Source: Polaromonas sp.
GTDB taxonomy: Bacteria > Pseudomonadota > Gammaproteobacteria > Burkholderiales > Burkholderiaceae_C
DNA: 64,000 nt
Reading direction: 5' to 3'
Assembly: GCF_030680935.1 (NCBI RefSeq)
Contig: NZ_JAUXUP010000026.1
Coordinates: 62,001 to 126,000 of the forward strand
The position numbers and the translations under genes were made by a program. The notes beneath the pieces were generated by a model, which had not been told where the DNA came from, made no database searches, and saw only the letters and a program-made list of their open reading frames with translations. This document shows positions 9,221-18,000 of this stretch, in pieces (position 1 is the first letter of the stretch; every line of letters starts with the position of its first letter).

Positions 9221-10057
9221 TCAGGCCCTCTTCAGTTGTTGCGCATAACCCTTGAGCACTTCGTCGCGCAGCACATTCCATATCTGCGTGTGCAGCTCGA
9301 TGAAACGCGGCTGGGTGCGAACCTCGGCGACATTGCGTGGGCGCGGCAAGTCAATCTCGAACTCCCCCAGGGGCCGGGTCGCCGGTCCGGCCGACAGCAC
9401 CACCACGCGGTCGCTCATGGCAATGGCTTCGTCCAGGTCGTGTGTGATGAACAGCACCGCCTTCTTTTTGGCGGCCCACAAATCCAGCACTTCGTTTTCC
9501 ATGAGCTGGCGGGTCTGGATGTCCAGTGCTGAAAACGGCTCGTCCATCAGGATGATGTCGGGGTCCAGCGCCAGCACCTGGGCCAGCGCGGTACGCTTGC
9601 GCATGCCGCCAGACAACTGGTGCGGGTAACGGTCGCCAAAGTCACTCAGGCCCACGCGCTCCAGCCAGGACTGCGCCTGCTCACGCGCCTCGGTGTCAGG
9701 CACACCCCGGTACTGCAAGCCCACCATGACGTTGTCGATGGCGCTGCGCCAGGGCATCAGCGCCTCGGTCTGAAACATGTAGCCAGCGCGGGTGTTGATG
9801 CCCTGTAAAGTCTGGCCGAAGACCTTGACGGTACCGGAGGTCGGCGGCAACAGGCCGGCGCTGATATTGAGCAGGGTGGACTTGCCGCAACCGGTCGGGC
9901 CAACCACGGAGACAAACTCGCCGGCGCGTATGCGCAGCGAGGTCTGGCCGACGGCGGTGTAGCCCGGCCCGGCATCGTCCCGTGATCTGAAGGTACAAGT
10001 GATGTCCAGCAGTTCGAGCGCGCAGTCAGCGGTGTGATTTTGGGTCGGGTCCGGCAT
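9221..10057 (-). CDS. ABC transporter ATP-binding protein (nitrate/sulfonate/taurine type)
   Basis: 278 residues from ATG 10057 (MPDPTQNHTADCALELLDIT). Walker A is [12 protein letters not shown], the Q-loop lies near YMFQTEALMPW, the ABC signature is LSGGMRKRTALAQ, Walker B is DIILMDEPFSALD, and the switch His is in LFITHDLDEAIA. These place it with SsuB/TauB proteins. An upstream in-frame extension to 10162 falls inside the dispersed repeat and is probably not translated. It is separated from the binding-protein gene by a hairpin-rich 245-bp spacer. Confidence 0.92.
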   Translation of the reverse strand: MPDPTQNHTADCALELLDITCTFRSRDDAGPGYTAVGQTSLRIRAGEFVSVVGPTGCGKSTLLNISAGLLPPTSGTVKVFGQTLQGINTRAGYMFQTEALMPWRSAIDNVMVGLQYRGVPDTEAREQAQSWLERVGLSDFGDRYPHQLSGGMRKRTALAQVLALDPDIILMDEPFSALDIQTRQLMENEVLDLWAAKKKAVLFITHDLDEAIAMSDRVVVLSAGPATRPLGEFEIDLPRPRNVAEVRTQPRFIELHTQIWNVLRDEVLKGYAQQLKRA

Positions 10058-10107
10058 GGTTGAATTGTCGCTGCGAACGGACCGGCGCCGTGGCTGTGTG
10101 AGTTCAA

Positions 10108-10299
10108 ACCAGCCGGGGCCGCGGAACCGGCTCCGCCGGGCCGCAGGCTGGAGGCTGTCCAAGCCCGCTTGAGCGGGCTTGGACAGCCTCCAGATGCGCT
10201 GCCTCTGGCAGCGCGGCGCCCTGCAAGGGCAGCGGCCCCTTTTTCAGTGCAAGGGGCAGGGAGCCGCCGCAGGCTCGAAGGCAACGACCGTGGGGGCCC
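10108..10299 (-). repeat. Dispersed GC-rich repeat, family A, copy 1 (interrupted)
   Basis: Read on the minus strand, this spacer starts with GGGCCCCCACGGTCG, contains CTGCCCCTTGCACTGAAAAA followed by GGGGC, and ends with GGTTCCGCGGCCCCGGCTGG. The same ordered blocks occur at 12611-12721 and 32144-32240. This copy is longer because a palindrome (10148-10193) and other hairpins (10196-10214, 10231-10256) lie inside it. It sits directly after the stop codon of the binding-protein gene. Confidence 0.7.
10148..10193. repeat. Perfect 22-bp inverted repeat with 2-nt centre
   Basis: The two arms, 10148-10169 and 10172-10193, are exact reverse complements separated by TG. The core is CAAGCCCGCT/AGCGGGCTTG. 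No T-run follows on either strand, so it is not a classical terminator. It lies within the family A repeat between the binding protein and ATPase genes and could act as an RNA-stabilising hairpin, as REP elements do between unequal operon parts. Confidence 0.8.
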
Positions 10300-10302
10300 T
10301 AT

Positions 10303-11352
10303 TCAGGCCTTGAACTTTTCCTTGGCCCGGCGGGCAAATTCGTTGGTGTAGGTCTTGCTCAGGTCAATCTTGTCGACCTTGATGCTGGGGTCAAAACTGG
10401 CCAGCGCCTTCAGTGCTGTTTTGGCGCCTTCTTCGGGCAGGATGCCGTCGAGCGCAATCGCATCGCGCACCTTGGCAAAGGACGCCAGGTAGAGGCCCCT
10501 GTCACCGAGCAGGTAGTTCTCGGGCACGGTCTTGATGATGTCGCCCGGGCCGGCGGTCTGCAGCCACTTCAGCCCGTGCACGATGGCATTGGCCATCGCC
10601 TGGCAGGTGTTGGGATTTTTCTGGATGAACTCCAGCGGCGCGTACAGGCAGGCGGCGGGCATGGGACCGCCAAACACATCGACCGTGCCTTTGAGCGTGC
10701 GGGTGTCAGAGATGATCTTGACCTCGCCTTTTTGCTCCAGCATGGTCATGACGGGATCGGTGTTGCTCATCGCATCGATCTGCCCGGAACGCAACGCGGC
10801 CAGTGCGCCGGCAGCCGTGCCGACGCCGATAAAACTCACATCAGCGGGCTTGATGCCTGCGCGCGACAGCACCAGGTTGGCCATCATGTTGGTGGATGAC
10901 CCCGGTGCCGACACACCAATTTTTTTACCCCGAAGGTCTGCCACCGACTTGTAGTTGGGCATGTTTTTGGTGGACACACCAAAGGCAATCTGCGGCGCCC
11001 TGCCCTGCAACACAAAGGCCTGGAACATCTGGTTTTTCGATTGCAGGTTGATGGTGTGCTCGTAAGCACCCGACACCACGTCGGCCGAGCCACCCACCAC
11101 CGCCTGCAGGGCGCGCGCGCCGCCGGCAAAGTCACTGATCTCCAGCTCCAGGCCCTCGGCTTTGAAATAACCAAGCTGCTCGGAAATGGTCAAAGGCAGG
11201 TAATAAAATGCGGCCTTGCCACCCACGGCCAGCGCGATTTTTGTTTTCTCCAGCTTGCTCTGGGCGCGCAGCGCAGGGAAAGCCAGCGTTGCGGCAGCAA
11301 GCGCCACCACCCCAGAAAAACCTCGGCGCGTCGGGCTGAAATCAGGCTTCAT
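10303..11352 (-). CDS. ABC transporter substrate-binding protein (NMT1/SsuA-like)
   Basis: 349 residues from ATG 11352, chosen over a TTG two codons upstream because AGAGAGGA is well placed before it. The N-terminus MKPDFSPTRRGFSGVVALAA, ending ALRAQ, is a Tat-like or Sec signal peptide (RRGFSG), so the protein acts in the periplasm. The body has the NMT1/SsuA layout: ISEQLGYFKAEGLELEISDF, GGSADVVSGAYEHT and ADLRGKKIGVSAPGSSTNMM. The ligand cannot be deduced; relatives bind sulfonates, nitrate, pyrimidine precursors or aromatic acids. It is the first gene of the importer operon. Confidence 0.9.
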   Translation of the reverse strand: MKPDFSPTRRGFSGVVALAAATLAFPALRAQSKLEKTKIALAVGGKAAFYYLPLTISEQLGYFKAEGLELEISDFAGGARALQAVVGGSADVVSGAYEHTINLQSKNQMFQAFVLQGRAPQIAFGVSTKNMPNYKSVADLRGKKIGVSAPGSSTNMMANLVLSRAGIKPADVSFIGVGTAAGALAALRSGQIDAMSNTDPVMTMLEQKGEVKIISDTRTLKGTVDVFGGPMPAACLYAPLEFIQKNPNTCQAMANAIVHGLKWLQTAGPGDIIKTVPENYLLGDRGLYLASFAKVRDAIALDGILPEEGAKTALKALASFDPSIKVDKIDLSKTYTNEFARRAKEKFKA

Positions 11353-11472
11353 GAACAATCCTCTCTCTGTTTTTATGTGTTCAGAAGAGAATAGCCAGCC
11401 ACCCCATCAACCGCATCGGTATCATCCCGTGCGGGTTTGTACGGAACGGGGACTCCCCCCGGTTACCAGACG

Positions 11473-11886
11473 TTACCGGTAGCCCAGAAAAAGTATGCCT
11501 ACGTTGACCAGCAAGGCCAGGAACCACAAGACGCTACGGCTTTTGGCCATGTCGGCAACATACATGATCACATAGGCCATGCGCAACACCACAAACACAA
11601 ACGCAAACACATCAAGCCGCACCTGCGAGGCCTGCAATTGGTGCGCAATGATCACGGCGGCAAAAAAGAAGGGCAGCGCCTCGAAGGTGTTGGCCTGCGC
11701 GCTGTTGGCACGCGCGCGCCAGTCGGTCTGACGCGCCAGCCAGGCGCGCGGGTTGTGGTTGTCATAACCGCCCAGACGTGCAGACACACCAAACATGCCC
11801 CATTTGGCCAGCGCAGCGCAGGCAAAAGGCAGCAAGGCCGCGACCAGCAGGCACCAGTAGGCTACGGTGAAACGGGCGTAAGTCAT
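11473..11886 (-). CDS. MAPEG family membrane protein
   Basis: 137 residues with four predicted membrane helices. The segment RANSAQANTFEALPFFFAAV matches the conserved region of the MAPEG family (membrane proteins linked to eicosanoid and glutathione metabolism in animals; role in bacteria largely unknown). It starts at ATG 11886, and no operon partner is evident. Confidence 0.88.
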   Translation of the reverse strand: MTYARFTVAYWCLLVAALLPFACAALAKWGMFGVSARLGGYDNHNPRAWLARQTDWRARANSAQANTFEALPFFFAAVIIAHQLQASQVRLDVFAFVFVVLRMAYVIMYVADMAKSRSVLWFLALLVNVGILFLGYR

Positions 11887-11976
11887 TTTTTGAGCCTTTC
11901 TGGCGTTGGGACTTCGGGAGACGGGCGGGAGCAGCTATAAAAGCAACAGCAGTTTGAAACACGGTGCGGCCACGCA

Positions 11977-12603
11977 TCAGCGCCGGTCCACCAGTGCGTG
12001 GGCGATGGTGCCAAGGTCAACGTACTCCAGCTCGCTGCCCACCGGCACGCCGCGCGCCAGCCGGGTGACCTGCACGTTGCGGCTTTTCAGCGCCTGCGCA
12101 ATCACGTGCGCGGTGGCCTCGCCTTCGGCTGTGAAGTTGGTGGCCAGGATGACCTCCTGCACCTCGCGCTCTACGGCAGCGACCGGTTCACCCTGCGCAT
12201 CCCGGGGCAGGACGCGGTCAAAGAGTTTCTGCAGCCCGATGTCATGCGGGCCAATGCCGTCCAGCGGACTGAGCTTGCCCATCAACACAAAGTAAAGGCC
12301 GCGATAAGCCAGCGTACGCTCCAGCGCCGCCTGGTCGGCCGGGGTCTCCACCACGCAGAGTTTGCTGCGGTCCCTGCCCGGGTTGGCGCAGGTGCTGCAA
12401 ACCTCGTGCTCGGTCAGGGTGTTGCACAGGGCGCAGTGTTTGACACTTTCAACCGCGTGTATCAACGCGCGGGCAATCTGCAAGGCGCCCGGTTTGTCGT
12501 GCTGCAACAAATGAAAAGCCATGCGCGCGGCCGACTTGGCGCCCACCCCCGGCAGGCGCCGCAGCGCCTGGGTCAGGCCTTCGAGAGCGTTGGAGTCAGC
12601 CAT
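11977..12603 (-). CDS. recR: Recombination protein RecR
   Basis: 208 residues, standard length. RecR works with RecO and RecF to load RecA at gaps. Visible features are the helix-hairpin-helix [20 protein letters not shown], a four-cysteine zinc site ([16 protein letters not shown]), and a Toprim domain ([16 protein letters not shown]). It is the last gene of the conserved dnaX-ybaB-recR cluster; a family A repeat lies between ybaB and recR. Confidence 0.97.
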   Translation of the reverse strand: MADSNALEGLTQALRRLPGVGAKSAARMAFHLLQHDKPGALQIARALIHAVESVKHCALCNTLTEHEVCSTCANPGRDRSKLCVVETPADQAALERTLAYRGLYFVLMGKLSPLDGIGPHDIGLQKLFDRVLPRDAQGEPVAAVEREVQEVILATNFTAEGEATAHVIAQALKSRNVQVTRLARGVPVGSELEYVDLGTIAHALVDRR

Positions 12604-12610
12604 CTATTGT

Positions 12611-12721
12611 GAGCCCCCACGTTCGCTCACTGCGAGCCTTCGGCAGCTCTCTGCCCCTTGCACTGAAAAAGGGGCGCTGCTCATGCGCTCAGGCAAAGCC
12701 AGTCCCGCGGCCCCGGCTGGT
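12611..12721 (+). repeat. Dispersed GC-rich repeat, family A, copy 2
   Basis: Ordered blocks GAGCCCCCACGTTCGCTCAC, then CTGCCCCTTGCACTGAAAAA with its pairing GGGGC, then AAAGCCAGTCCCGCGGCCCC and GGCTGG. These match copies at 10108-10299 (opposite strand) and 32144-32240. It fills the ybaB-recR spacer and includes a hairpin (GCCCCTT/AAGGGGC). Confidence 0.75.
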
Positions 12722-12738
12722 AAATGCAGATACCAAAG

Positions 12739-13071
12739 TCAGAAGGGGAGTTTCATGCCGCCGGGCAGGCCTGGCATGCCCGCCGTGAGCTTGCCCATTT
12801 TTTCCTGGCTCAGGTCTTCCGCCTTTCGCACTGCCGCGTTGAAAGCCGCTGCCACCAGGTCTTCCAGCATGTCTTTGTCTTCCGCCAGCAGGCTGGGGTC
12901 GATCTCGACACGTTTGACATCGTGTTTGCAGGTCATGGTGACCTTGACCAGGCCCGCGCCGGACTCAGCGGTGACTTCGATAAAGGCCAGCTCGTCCTGC
13001 GCCTTTTTGAGGTTGTCCTGCATGGCCTGCGCCTGCTTCATCAGGCCTGCAAGTTGTCCTTTGTTGAACAT
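12739..13071 (-). CDS. YbaB/EbfC family nucleoid-associated protein
   Basis: 110 residues, the family length. It starts [20 protein letters not shown] and has the conserved [15 protein letters not shown] segment and a glycine/methionine-rich tail ([16 protein letters not shown]). Family members form DNA-binding dimers. The position between dnaX and recR is the conserved one; its ATG is 30 bp after the dnaX stop. Confidence 0.96.
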   Translation of the reverse strand: MFNKGQLAGLMKQAQAMQDNLKKAQDELAFIEVTAESGAGLVKVTMTCKHDVKRVEIDPSLLAEDKDMLEDLVAAAFNAAVRKAEDLSQEKMGKLTAGMPGLPGGMKLPF

Positions 13072-13101
13072 GTCTGTATTCCTTTAAAAACTTGTGATTA
13101 A

Positions 13102-14880
13102 TCATATCGGCTTGCTGACCAGGGGGGCCAGCGGTTTGATGCTGCCTGGTACCACACGGGCGCCCCACTGGCGCACCATGTCCTGCACAAACGGGTCATT
13201 TTCAATCGTTGCTTCGGCCTGGCGCTGGCGCTCAATCTGCGCGGCGGCATTGCGCCGTGCGGGCGTATCAAGCACCGGGCCGAGCTCCACCACCAGTTGC
13301 GGCGCAGCTTGGTCCGGCAGGGCGGCTTGCAGGGCAAGCTGGAGTTTTTCCCGCGCCGCGACCTGGTTCAATGACTCGCGCTCGACCCGCAAGGTCCAGG
13401 TGCCGCCGGCCTGCGAGCGCAATTCGGACTGCAAGGCCAGCTCTCGCGCCAGCGCTGCCACCATGTCAGCCGCCACCATGCGGTTGACCAGCTCGGCCCA
13501 GGTGTCACCCAACGGGTTGACGCCGAGGGCTGACGGCGGCGCAGCGGTGATGGCCGGCGCTGGTATCGGGGCAGCGCTTGGCGGAGCCTCTTCCCACGGA
13601 GCGGGCACCCTTGCGGCTGGCTGATCAGGCCGCTTTTTTGCTATCAATTCAGGAGCTGCTTGCGCATGTCCCCCAAGGGCTGGCGGCTTATTTCGTTCTA
13701 CATTTTCAGGGAAGGCCGTGGCGCTGGCGGCACGCTCAGGCGACGGCTTTTTTGCGGGCTCGACGGCGCCTCCCGCAGGCTTGAAGGCCAGCAAGCGCAG
13801 CAGCACCATGGTGAGGGCCGCATAGTCGTCAGGCGCCAGCCCCAGCTCTGCGCGGCCATGCAGGCACAGGCTGTACAGCAATTGCGTCTCGTCGGCCGGC
13901 ATGGTTTGCGCCAGCCGCGCCGTCGCAGCGGTGTCGGGGTCAGAGGCGTCATCGCCCTCACCGATACCTGGAACCGCCTGCAGCACCGCCATGCGCTGCA
14001 GGACGGTGGCCATTTCCTCCAGAGTGGATGCAGCGCTCAGGCCATTGAGACGCAGCACCTCGGAAGTTTCAACCACACTTTTGCCGTCGCCATGCGCCAG
14101 CGCATCAAGCAGCTGGAACACATAACTGCGGTCCACGCTGCCCAACATCTGGCGCACACTGGCTTCCTGCAGCTGGCCGGAACCGAAGGCAATCGCCTGG
14201 TCGGTCAGCGACAGTGCATCGCGCATGGAGCCGCGCGCGGCGCGCGCCAGCAGGCGCAGGGCCTGCGGCTCGGAAGCCACCGCTTCCGCCTGCAGCACCT
14301 GGCCCAGATGCTCAAGAATGGTTTCGGGCGCCATGGGCCGCAGGTTGAACTGCAGGCAACGCGACAGCACGGTGGCCGGCACTTTTTGCGGATCGGTCGT
14401 GGCCAGCACAAATTTGAGGTATTCGGGCGGTTCTTCCAGCGTCTTGAGCATGGCGTTGAAGGCCGTGTTCGTCAGCATGTGCACCTCGTCGATCATGAAG
14501 ACCTTGAAGCGCCCAACGACGGGTTTGTAGACCGCCTGCTCCAGCAACTGCGCGATCTCGTCAACGCCGCGGTTGGAGGCCGCGTCGAGCTCGGTGTAAT
14601 CCACAAAACGGCCGCTGTCGATGTCGGTGCAGGCCTGGCACACGCCACAGGGCGTCGCCGTGATGCCGCCCTGCCCGTCCGCGCCCAGGCAGTTGAGCGA
14701 CTTGGCCAGGATGCGCGAGATCGTGGTTTTGCCAACGCCACGCGTGCCGGTGAAAAGGTAGGCATGGTGAAGGCGCTGTGTCGTCAGCGCGTTGCCCAGG
14801 GCCTGCACCACATGCGCCTGCCCGACCATTTCAGAAAAATTCCGGGGGCGGTATTTGCGGGCAAGCACGAGGTAGGACAT
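13102..14880 (-). CDS. dnaX: DNA polymerase III subunits tau and gamma
   Basis: 592 residues in the full-length (tau) form; clamp-loader ATPase that also ties the polymerases together. Walker A is GTRGVGKTTISR near residues 45-56. The zinc-binding cysteines are C64, C78, C81 and C84 (CGVCQAC), followed by DEVHMLTNTAFNAMLKTLEE. From about residue 370 a low-complexity linker leads to the tau-specific C-terminal domain. The linker contains two A AAA AAG heptamers in the zero frame (codons 376-378 and 414-416), each followed within a few codons by a -1 frame TGA. This would give gamma forms of about 381 or 418 residues. A dispersed repeat encodes residues around 397-413. Confidence 0.97.
   Translation of the reverse strand: MSYLVLARKYRPRNFSEMVGQAHVVQALGNALTTQRLHHAYLFTGTRGVGKTTISRILAKSLNCLGADGQGGITATPCGVCQACTDIDSGRFVDYTELDAASNRGVDEIAQLLEQAVYKPVVGRFKVFMIDEVHMLTNTAFNAMLKTLEEPPEYLKFVLATTDPQKVPATVLSRCLQFNLRPMAPETILEHLGQVLQAEAVASEPQALRLLARAARGSMRDALSLTDQAIAFGSGQLQEASVRQMLGSVDRSYVFQLLDALAHGDGKSVVETSEVLRLNGLSAASTLEEMATVLQRMAVLQAVPGIGEGDDASDPDTAATARLAQTMPADETQLLYSLCLHGRAELGLAPDDYAALTMVLLRLLAFKPAGGAVEPAKKPSPERAASATAFPENVERNKPPALGGHAQAAPELIAKKRPDQPAARVPAPWEEAPPSAAPIPAPAITAAPPSALGVNPLGDTWAELVNRMVAADMVAALARELALQSELRSQAGGTWTLRVERESLNQVAAREKLQLALQAALPDQAAPQLVVELGPVLDTPARRNAAAQIERQRQAEATIENDPFVQDMVRQWGARVVPGSIKPLAPLVSKPI
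13633..13639 (-). other. Candidate -1 frameshift heptamer in dnaX (downstream site)
   Basis: On the coding strand the bases read A AAA AAG, with AAA and AAG being zero-frame codons 415 and 416 (Ala-Lys-Lys). After a -1 slip the next codons are GCG, GCC, TGA, ending a 418-residue product. A possible stem GCGGC/GCCGC begins at the last base of the heptamer. The heptamer is the same one used in E. coli dnaX. No clear upstream Shine-Dalgarno stimulator is visible here. Confidence 0.6.
13640..13692. repeat. Dispersed GATAGCTGCT-type repeat (family B) inside dnaX
   Basis: The plus strand reads GCTATCAATTCAGGAGCTGC, then TTGCGC, a variable stretch, AAGGGCTGGCGGCTTATTT. This matches intergenic copies at 22839, 54016 and 60122 in order and spacing. 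It is translated in frame within the tau linker and abuts the downstream slippery heptamer. Confidence 0.65.
13747..13753 (-). other. Candidate -1 frameshift heptamer in dnaX (upstream site)
   Basis: A second A AAA AAG in the zero frame, at codons 376-378 (Ala-Lys-Lys). After a -1 slip the codons are GCC, GTC, GCC, TGA, giving a product of about 381 residues. A GGGAGG sequence lies 15 nt upstream of the heptamer and might act as a stimulatory Shine-Dalgarno-like site. Whether one or both heptamers are used cannot be decided from sequence. Confidence 0.55.
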
Positions 14881-14927
14881 GAGACGATTCTAAAGCGCGA
14901 GGCCAGGGGTTTTTCTCCGCATAGCCC

Positions 14928-14955
14928 TTTAAGTCCGGCGCACCGCCCTTACAAT
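14928..14955 (+). promoter_or_regulatory. Probable promoter of the 4.5S RNA gene
   Basis: TACAAT at 14950-14955 as -10 and TTTAAG at 14928-14933 as -35, separated by 16 bp. The predicted start falls at about 14962, exactly at the first paired base of the RNA. It lies in the spacer divergent from dnaX. Confidence 0.55.
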
Positions 14956-14962
14956 ACAAAGC

Positions 14963-15056
14963 GACGGGCCTTCCCGCATGGTGAAGCGGCCAACCGGGTC
15001 AGATGGGGAACCAAGCAGCCCTAACTGCAGAGCCAGTGCCGGGGTCAAGGTCCGTC
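14963..15056 (+). ncRNA. ffs: Signal recognition particle 4.5S RNA
   Basis: The RNA component of the bacterial SRP, which binds Ffh and targets membrane proteins. The conserved apical region is recognisable: GGGTCAGATGGGGAACCAAG followed by CAGCCCTAACTGCAG, including the GGTCAG and AAGCAGCC blocks of the Ffh-binding internal loops. The ends GACGGGCCTT and AAGGTCCGTC pair (one G-U), closing a single long hairpin of about 94 nt. Ends are inferred from this pairing; a T-run at 15060-15064 serves as the termination signal. Location beside dnaX agrees with many proteobacteria. Confidence 0.85.
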
Positions 15057-15063
15057 ACCTTTT

Positions 15064-18000
15064 TCATGGCTGTGACCGGTTTTTCCCGGCCGCAGCCACA
15101 AACCGCGCAAGCGCCTCCCGCAAGCCGGGCAAATTGCGCTGCACACTTGCCAGCTTGCCTTCGCTGGCGCTGTGGTGCAGCGAAGCCAGCGCCATATGTA
15201 CCTCGGTGGCGGCAATGGCCGATGACGCGCCCAGCAGGGAATGCAGATGGCGCGCAACCGGCGAGGCATCACCGTCCTGCAAGGCGCGCTCCAGCTCGGC
15301 CATCACCTTGGGCAGTCGTTCCACGAACGACTGCACCACTGCGTCCAGAAGCGCCTGATCGCCCCCCAGTCGCTCCAGCGCCGCCTCGCGCTCGAACACA
15401 GCCACGCCCGCCGGAGCACCAGCCCCTGGCACCGGCGAATCACCGGCCGACGGTGCGTCGCTGCTGGCCACCCAGCGGTTCAGGGTGTCCCGCAAAGTCA
15501 CCCGGGCCACGGGTTTGGCCATGTAGTCGTTCATGCCGGCCTGCAGGCATCTTTGCGCGTCGCCCTCACTGGCATTCGCGGTCATCGCAATGATGGGCGT
15601 CAACACGCCATTTTTCCGAAGCGTGCGGGTCGCCTCGTACCCGTCCATCACGGGCATCTGGCAGTCCATCAAAATGACGGCAAACTCACTGCGGCCACAC
15701 TGGTCTACCGCATCACGCCCATTGCCCACCACGATGACGTCGTCATAACCCAGTTTGTTGAGCAGGCCCACGGCGACAATCTGGTTGGTTGGATTGTCTT
15801 CGGCCAGCAAAATCCGGCCCGAACGTCTGTGAGCCTCGGGCTCACGCCGCGCCGACATGCTGCCGGTCACCGCACCCGACGCCAGCCGCACGTTTTCGAG
15901 CACCAGCGTAAAAGTGGACCCCTTGCCGGGAACACTGTCCAGCTCAACCCGCCCGCCCATGAGCTCACTGAGCTGCCTGACAATGGCCAGCCCCAGCCCG
16001 GTGCCGCCGTATTTGCGGGTGGTGGACGTGTCAGCCTGCACAAAGTTGTTGAATATCCGCGCCTGCACCTCCGGCGCAATGCCTATGCCGGAGTCGGTGA
16101 TTGAAAACCTCAAGCTCAACCGGTCTGCGACACGGTCTCCCGCCTCCACCAGCAGGCCCAGTTCGCCGGTTTCTGTGAACTTCAGCGCATTGCCCAGCAG
16201 GTTGACAAGAATTTGCCGCAAGCGTGATGGGTCGCCCCAAATCCACTCCGGCAGCGCAGGGTCCACCCTGCGCTGGAACATCAGGCTTTTCGCACTGGCC
16301 CGGTAGGCAAACAGGTCGCCTACATCGGCCAGCAAACGCTGCAGGTTGAAGGGCACATCTTCCAGCACAGTCTGACCGGCATCAATTTTGGCCAGGTCCA
16401 GGAAGTCGTTGGCCAGCACCAGCAAAGACTGCGCACTGCCGTCAATCAGCTGCGCAAACTGGGCTTGCTGAGGGCTCAAGGGCTCATCCAGCAACAACTG
16501 GGTGATGCCCAGAATACCGTTGAGCGGCGTGCGAATCTCATGGCTCATGGTCGCCAGAAAAGTGCTTTTGGCCCGATTGGCAGCTTCCGCTGCGTCTTTG
16601 GCCTGCTTGAGCTCGGCTTCGGCCGCCCTGCGGGCGGTCACGTCGCGAAAACTCCAGACGCGGCCAAAGCTCTGCGCGCCCAACCTGTGCAGTTTGGAAT
16701 ACCGCTCAAAAACGCGCCCGTCCGTGAACTCCAGGACATCAAGACTATCTGCAGCCTGCGTGCGGTACAGCTCTTCAACTTTTGCCAAAAATCCGGCAGG
16801 GTCATTTAACTGTGTCATCGCAAATCGTGTCATCTCCTTGTTGCCGGACTCAACCACTTTTTCCGGGAATCGCCACATGTCCAGAAACCGCTGATTGAAA
16901 AGCACCATTTCCCGTTGCGCGTTGATCACGAGAATGCCGTCCTCGGTGGCGTCCAGCGTGGCGCTGGTAAGAGCTGCGGCGCTTTGCTGCTCGATCTGCG
17001 CCACCTTGCGTGCGGTGACATCCTGATTGGTCCCGCTGGCACGCAAGGCGCGGCCCTTGGCATCGCGCCGGGTGACCTGCCCGACGCTCAACACCCACGC
17101 GCTTGTTCCGTCCGCTTTGCGGACGCGGTGCTCCACCGAATAACTTTCCTGGGTGCCCTTGAGTACGGGCACAAAGGCATCCCAAATGGCGAGCCGGTCT
17201 TCATGTGGGACCAGGTCAACCAGCGCCTGCAAGGTGGTCACGGTGGTACCGCCGCTGCCGCCTACCAGATCGGCCCAGTTTTCGGACAGATAGATCTGGC
17301 CGGTTTCCAGGTCGAAGTCCCAAAGTACCACGCCGGAGGCCACAAACGCACGATGCTGCCTTTCCTCACTCAGGCGCAGGGCTTCCTCGGCATCTCTTGC
17401 GGCGCTGACGTCCACATAGGTGGTCACGAAACCACCGACCGGCATCGGGGAACCGCGTATGTCCAGCGTGATGCCGTTGGGCCGGGTACGCTGAAAATGA
17501 TGTGCGACCGAACTGCGCGCATGTCCCACCAGCCGATCAATCACGGCCTGGATCGGACCACCTTCGTATTCGCCGCGTGCGGCGTTGAAGCCGATGATGC
17601 TTTCGAAGGTCACCACCGGCACATCAAACAGGCTGTCGGGCAACTCCAGCAGCTGGCGAAATTGTGCGTTGTGGGCCACCAGTTGCAGATCACCGTCAAA
17701 CACACTCATGCCGCAGGGCAGGTTGTCCAGCACCGCCTGCAACACCTTGTTGGCATGGCGCAGCTCTTCCTCGACGGCTTTTTTGGCAGTGATGTCTTGC
17801 AGGGCGCCGACCAGGCGCACGGGTTGCCCGCCTTCAAATTCTGCAAGCCCTACCGAACGTGTCCAGACCCGGCGCCCTTTTGCCGTGACCATGGGCAGCT
17901 CCAGGTCCCAGGGCTTGCCGGTGCGCATGGCGTCTTCTGCCGTTTTTTCAATGATGGCGCGCGCCTCGGGGTCAAAATGCGCGTTGTGCGTCGCAAAGTC

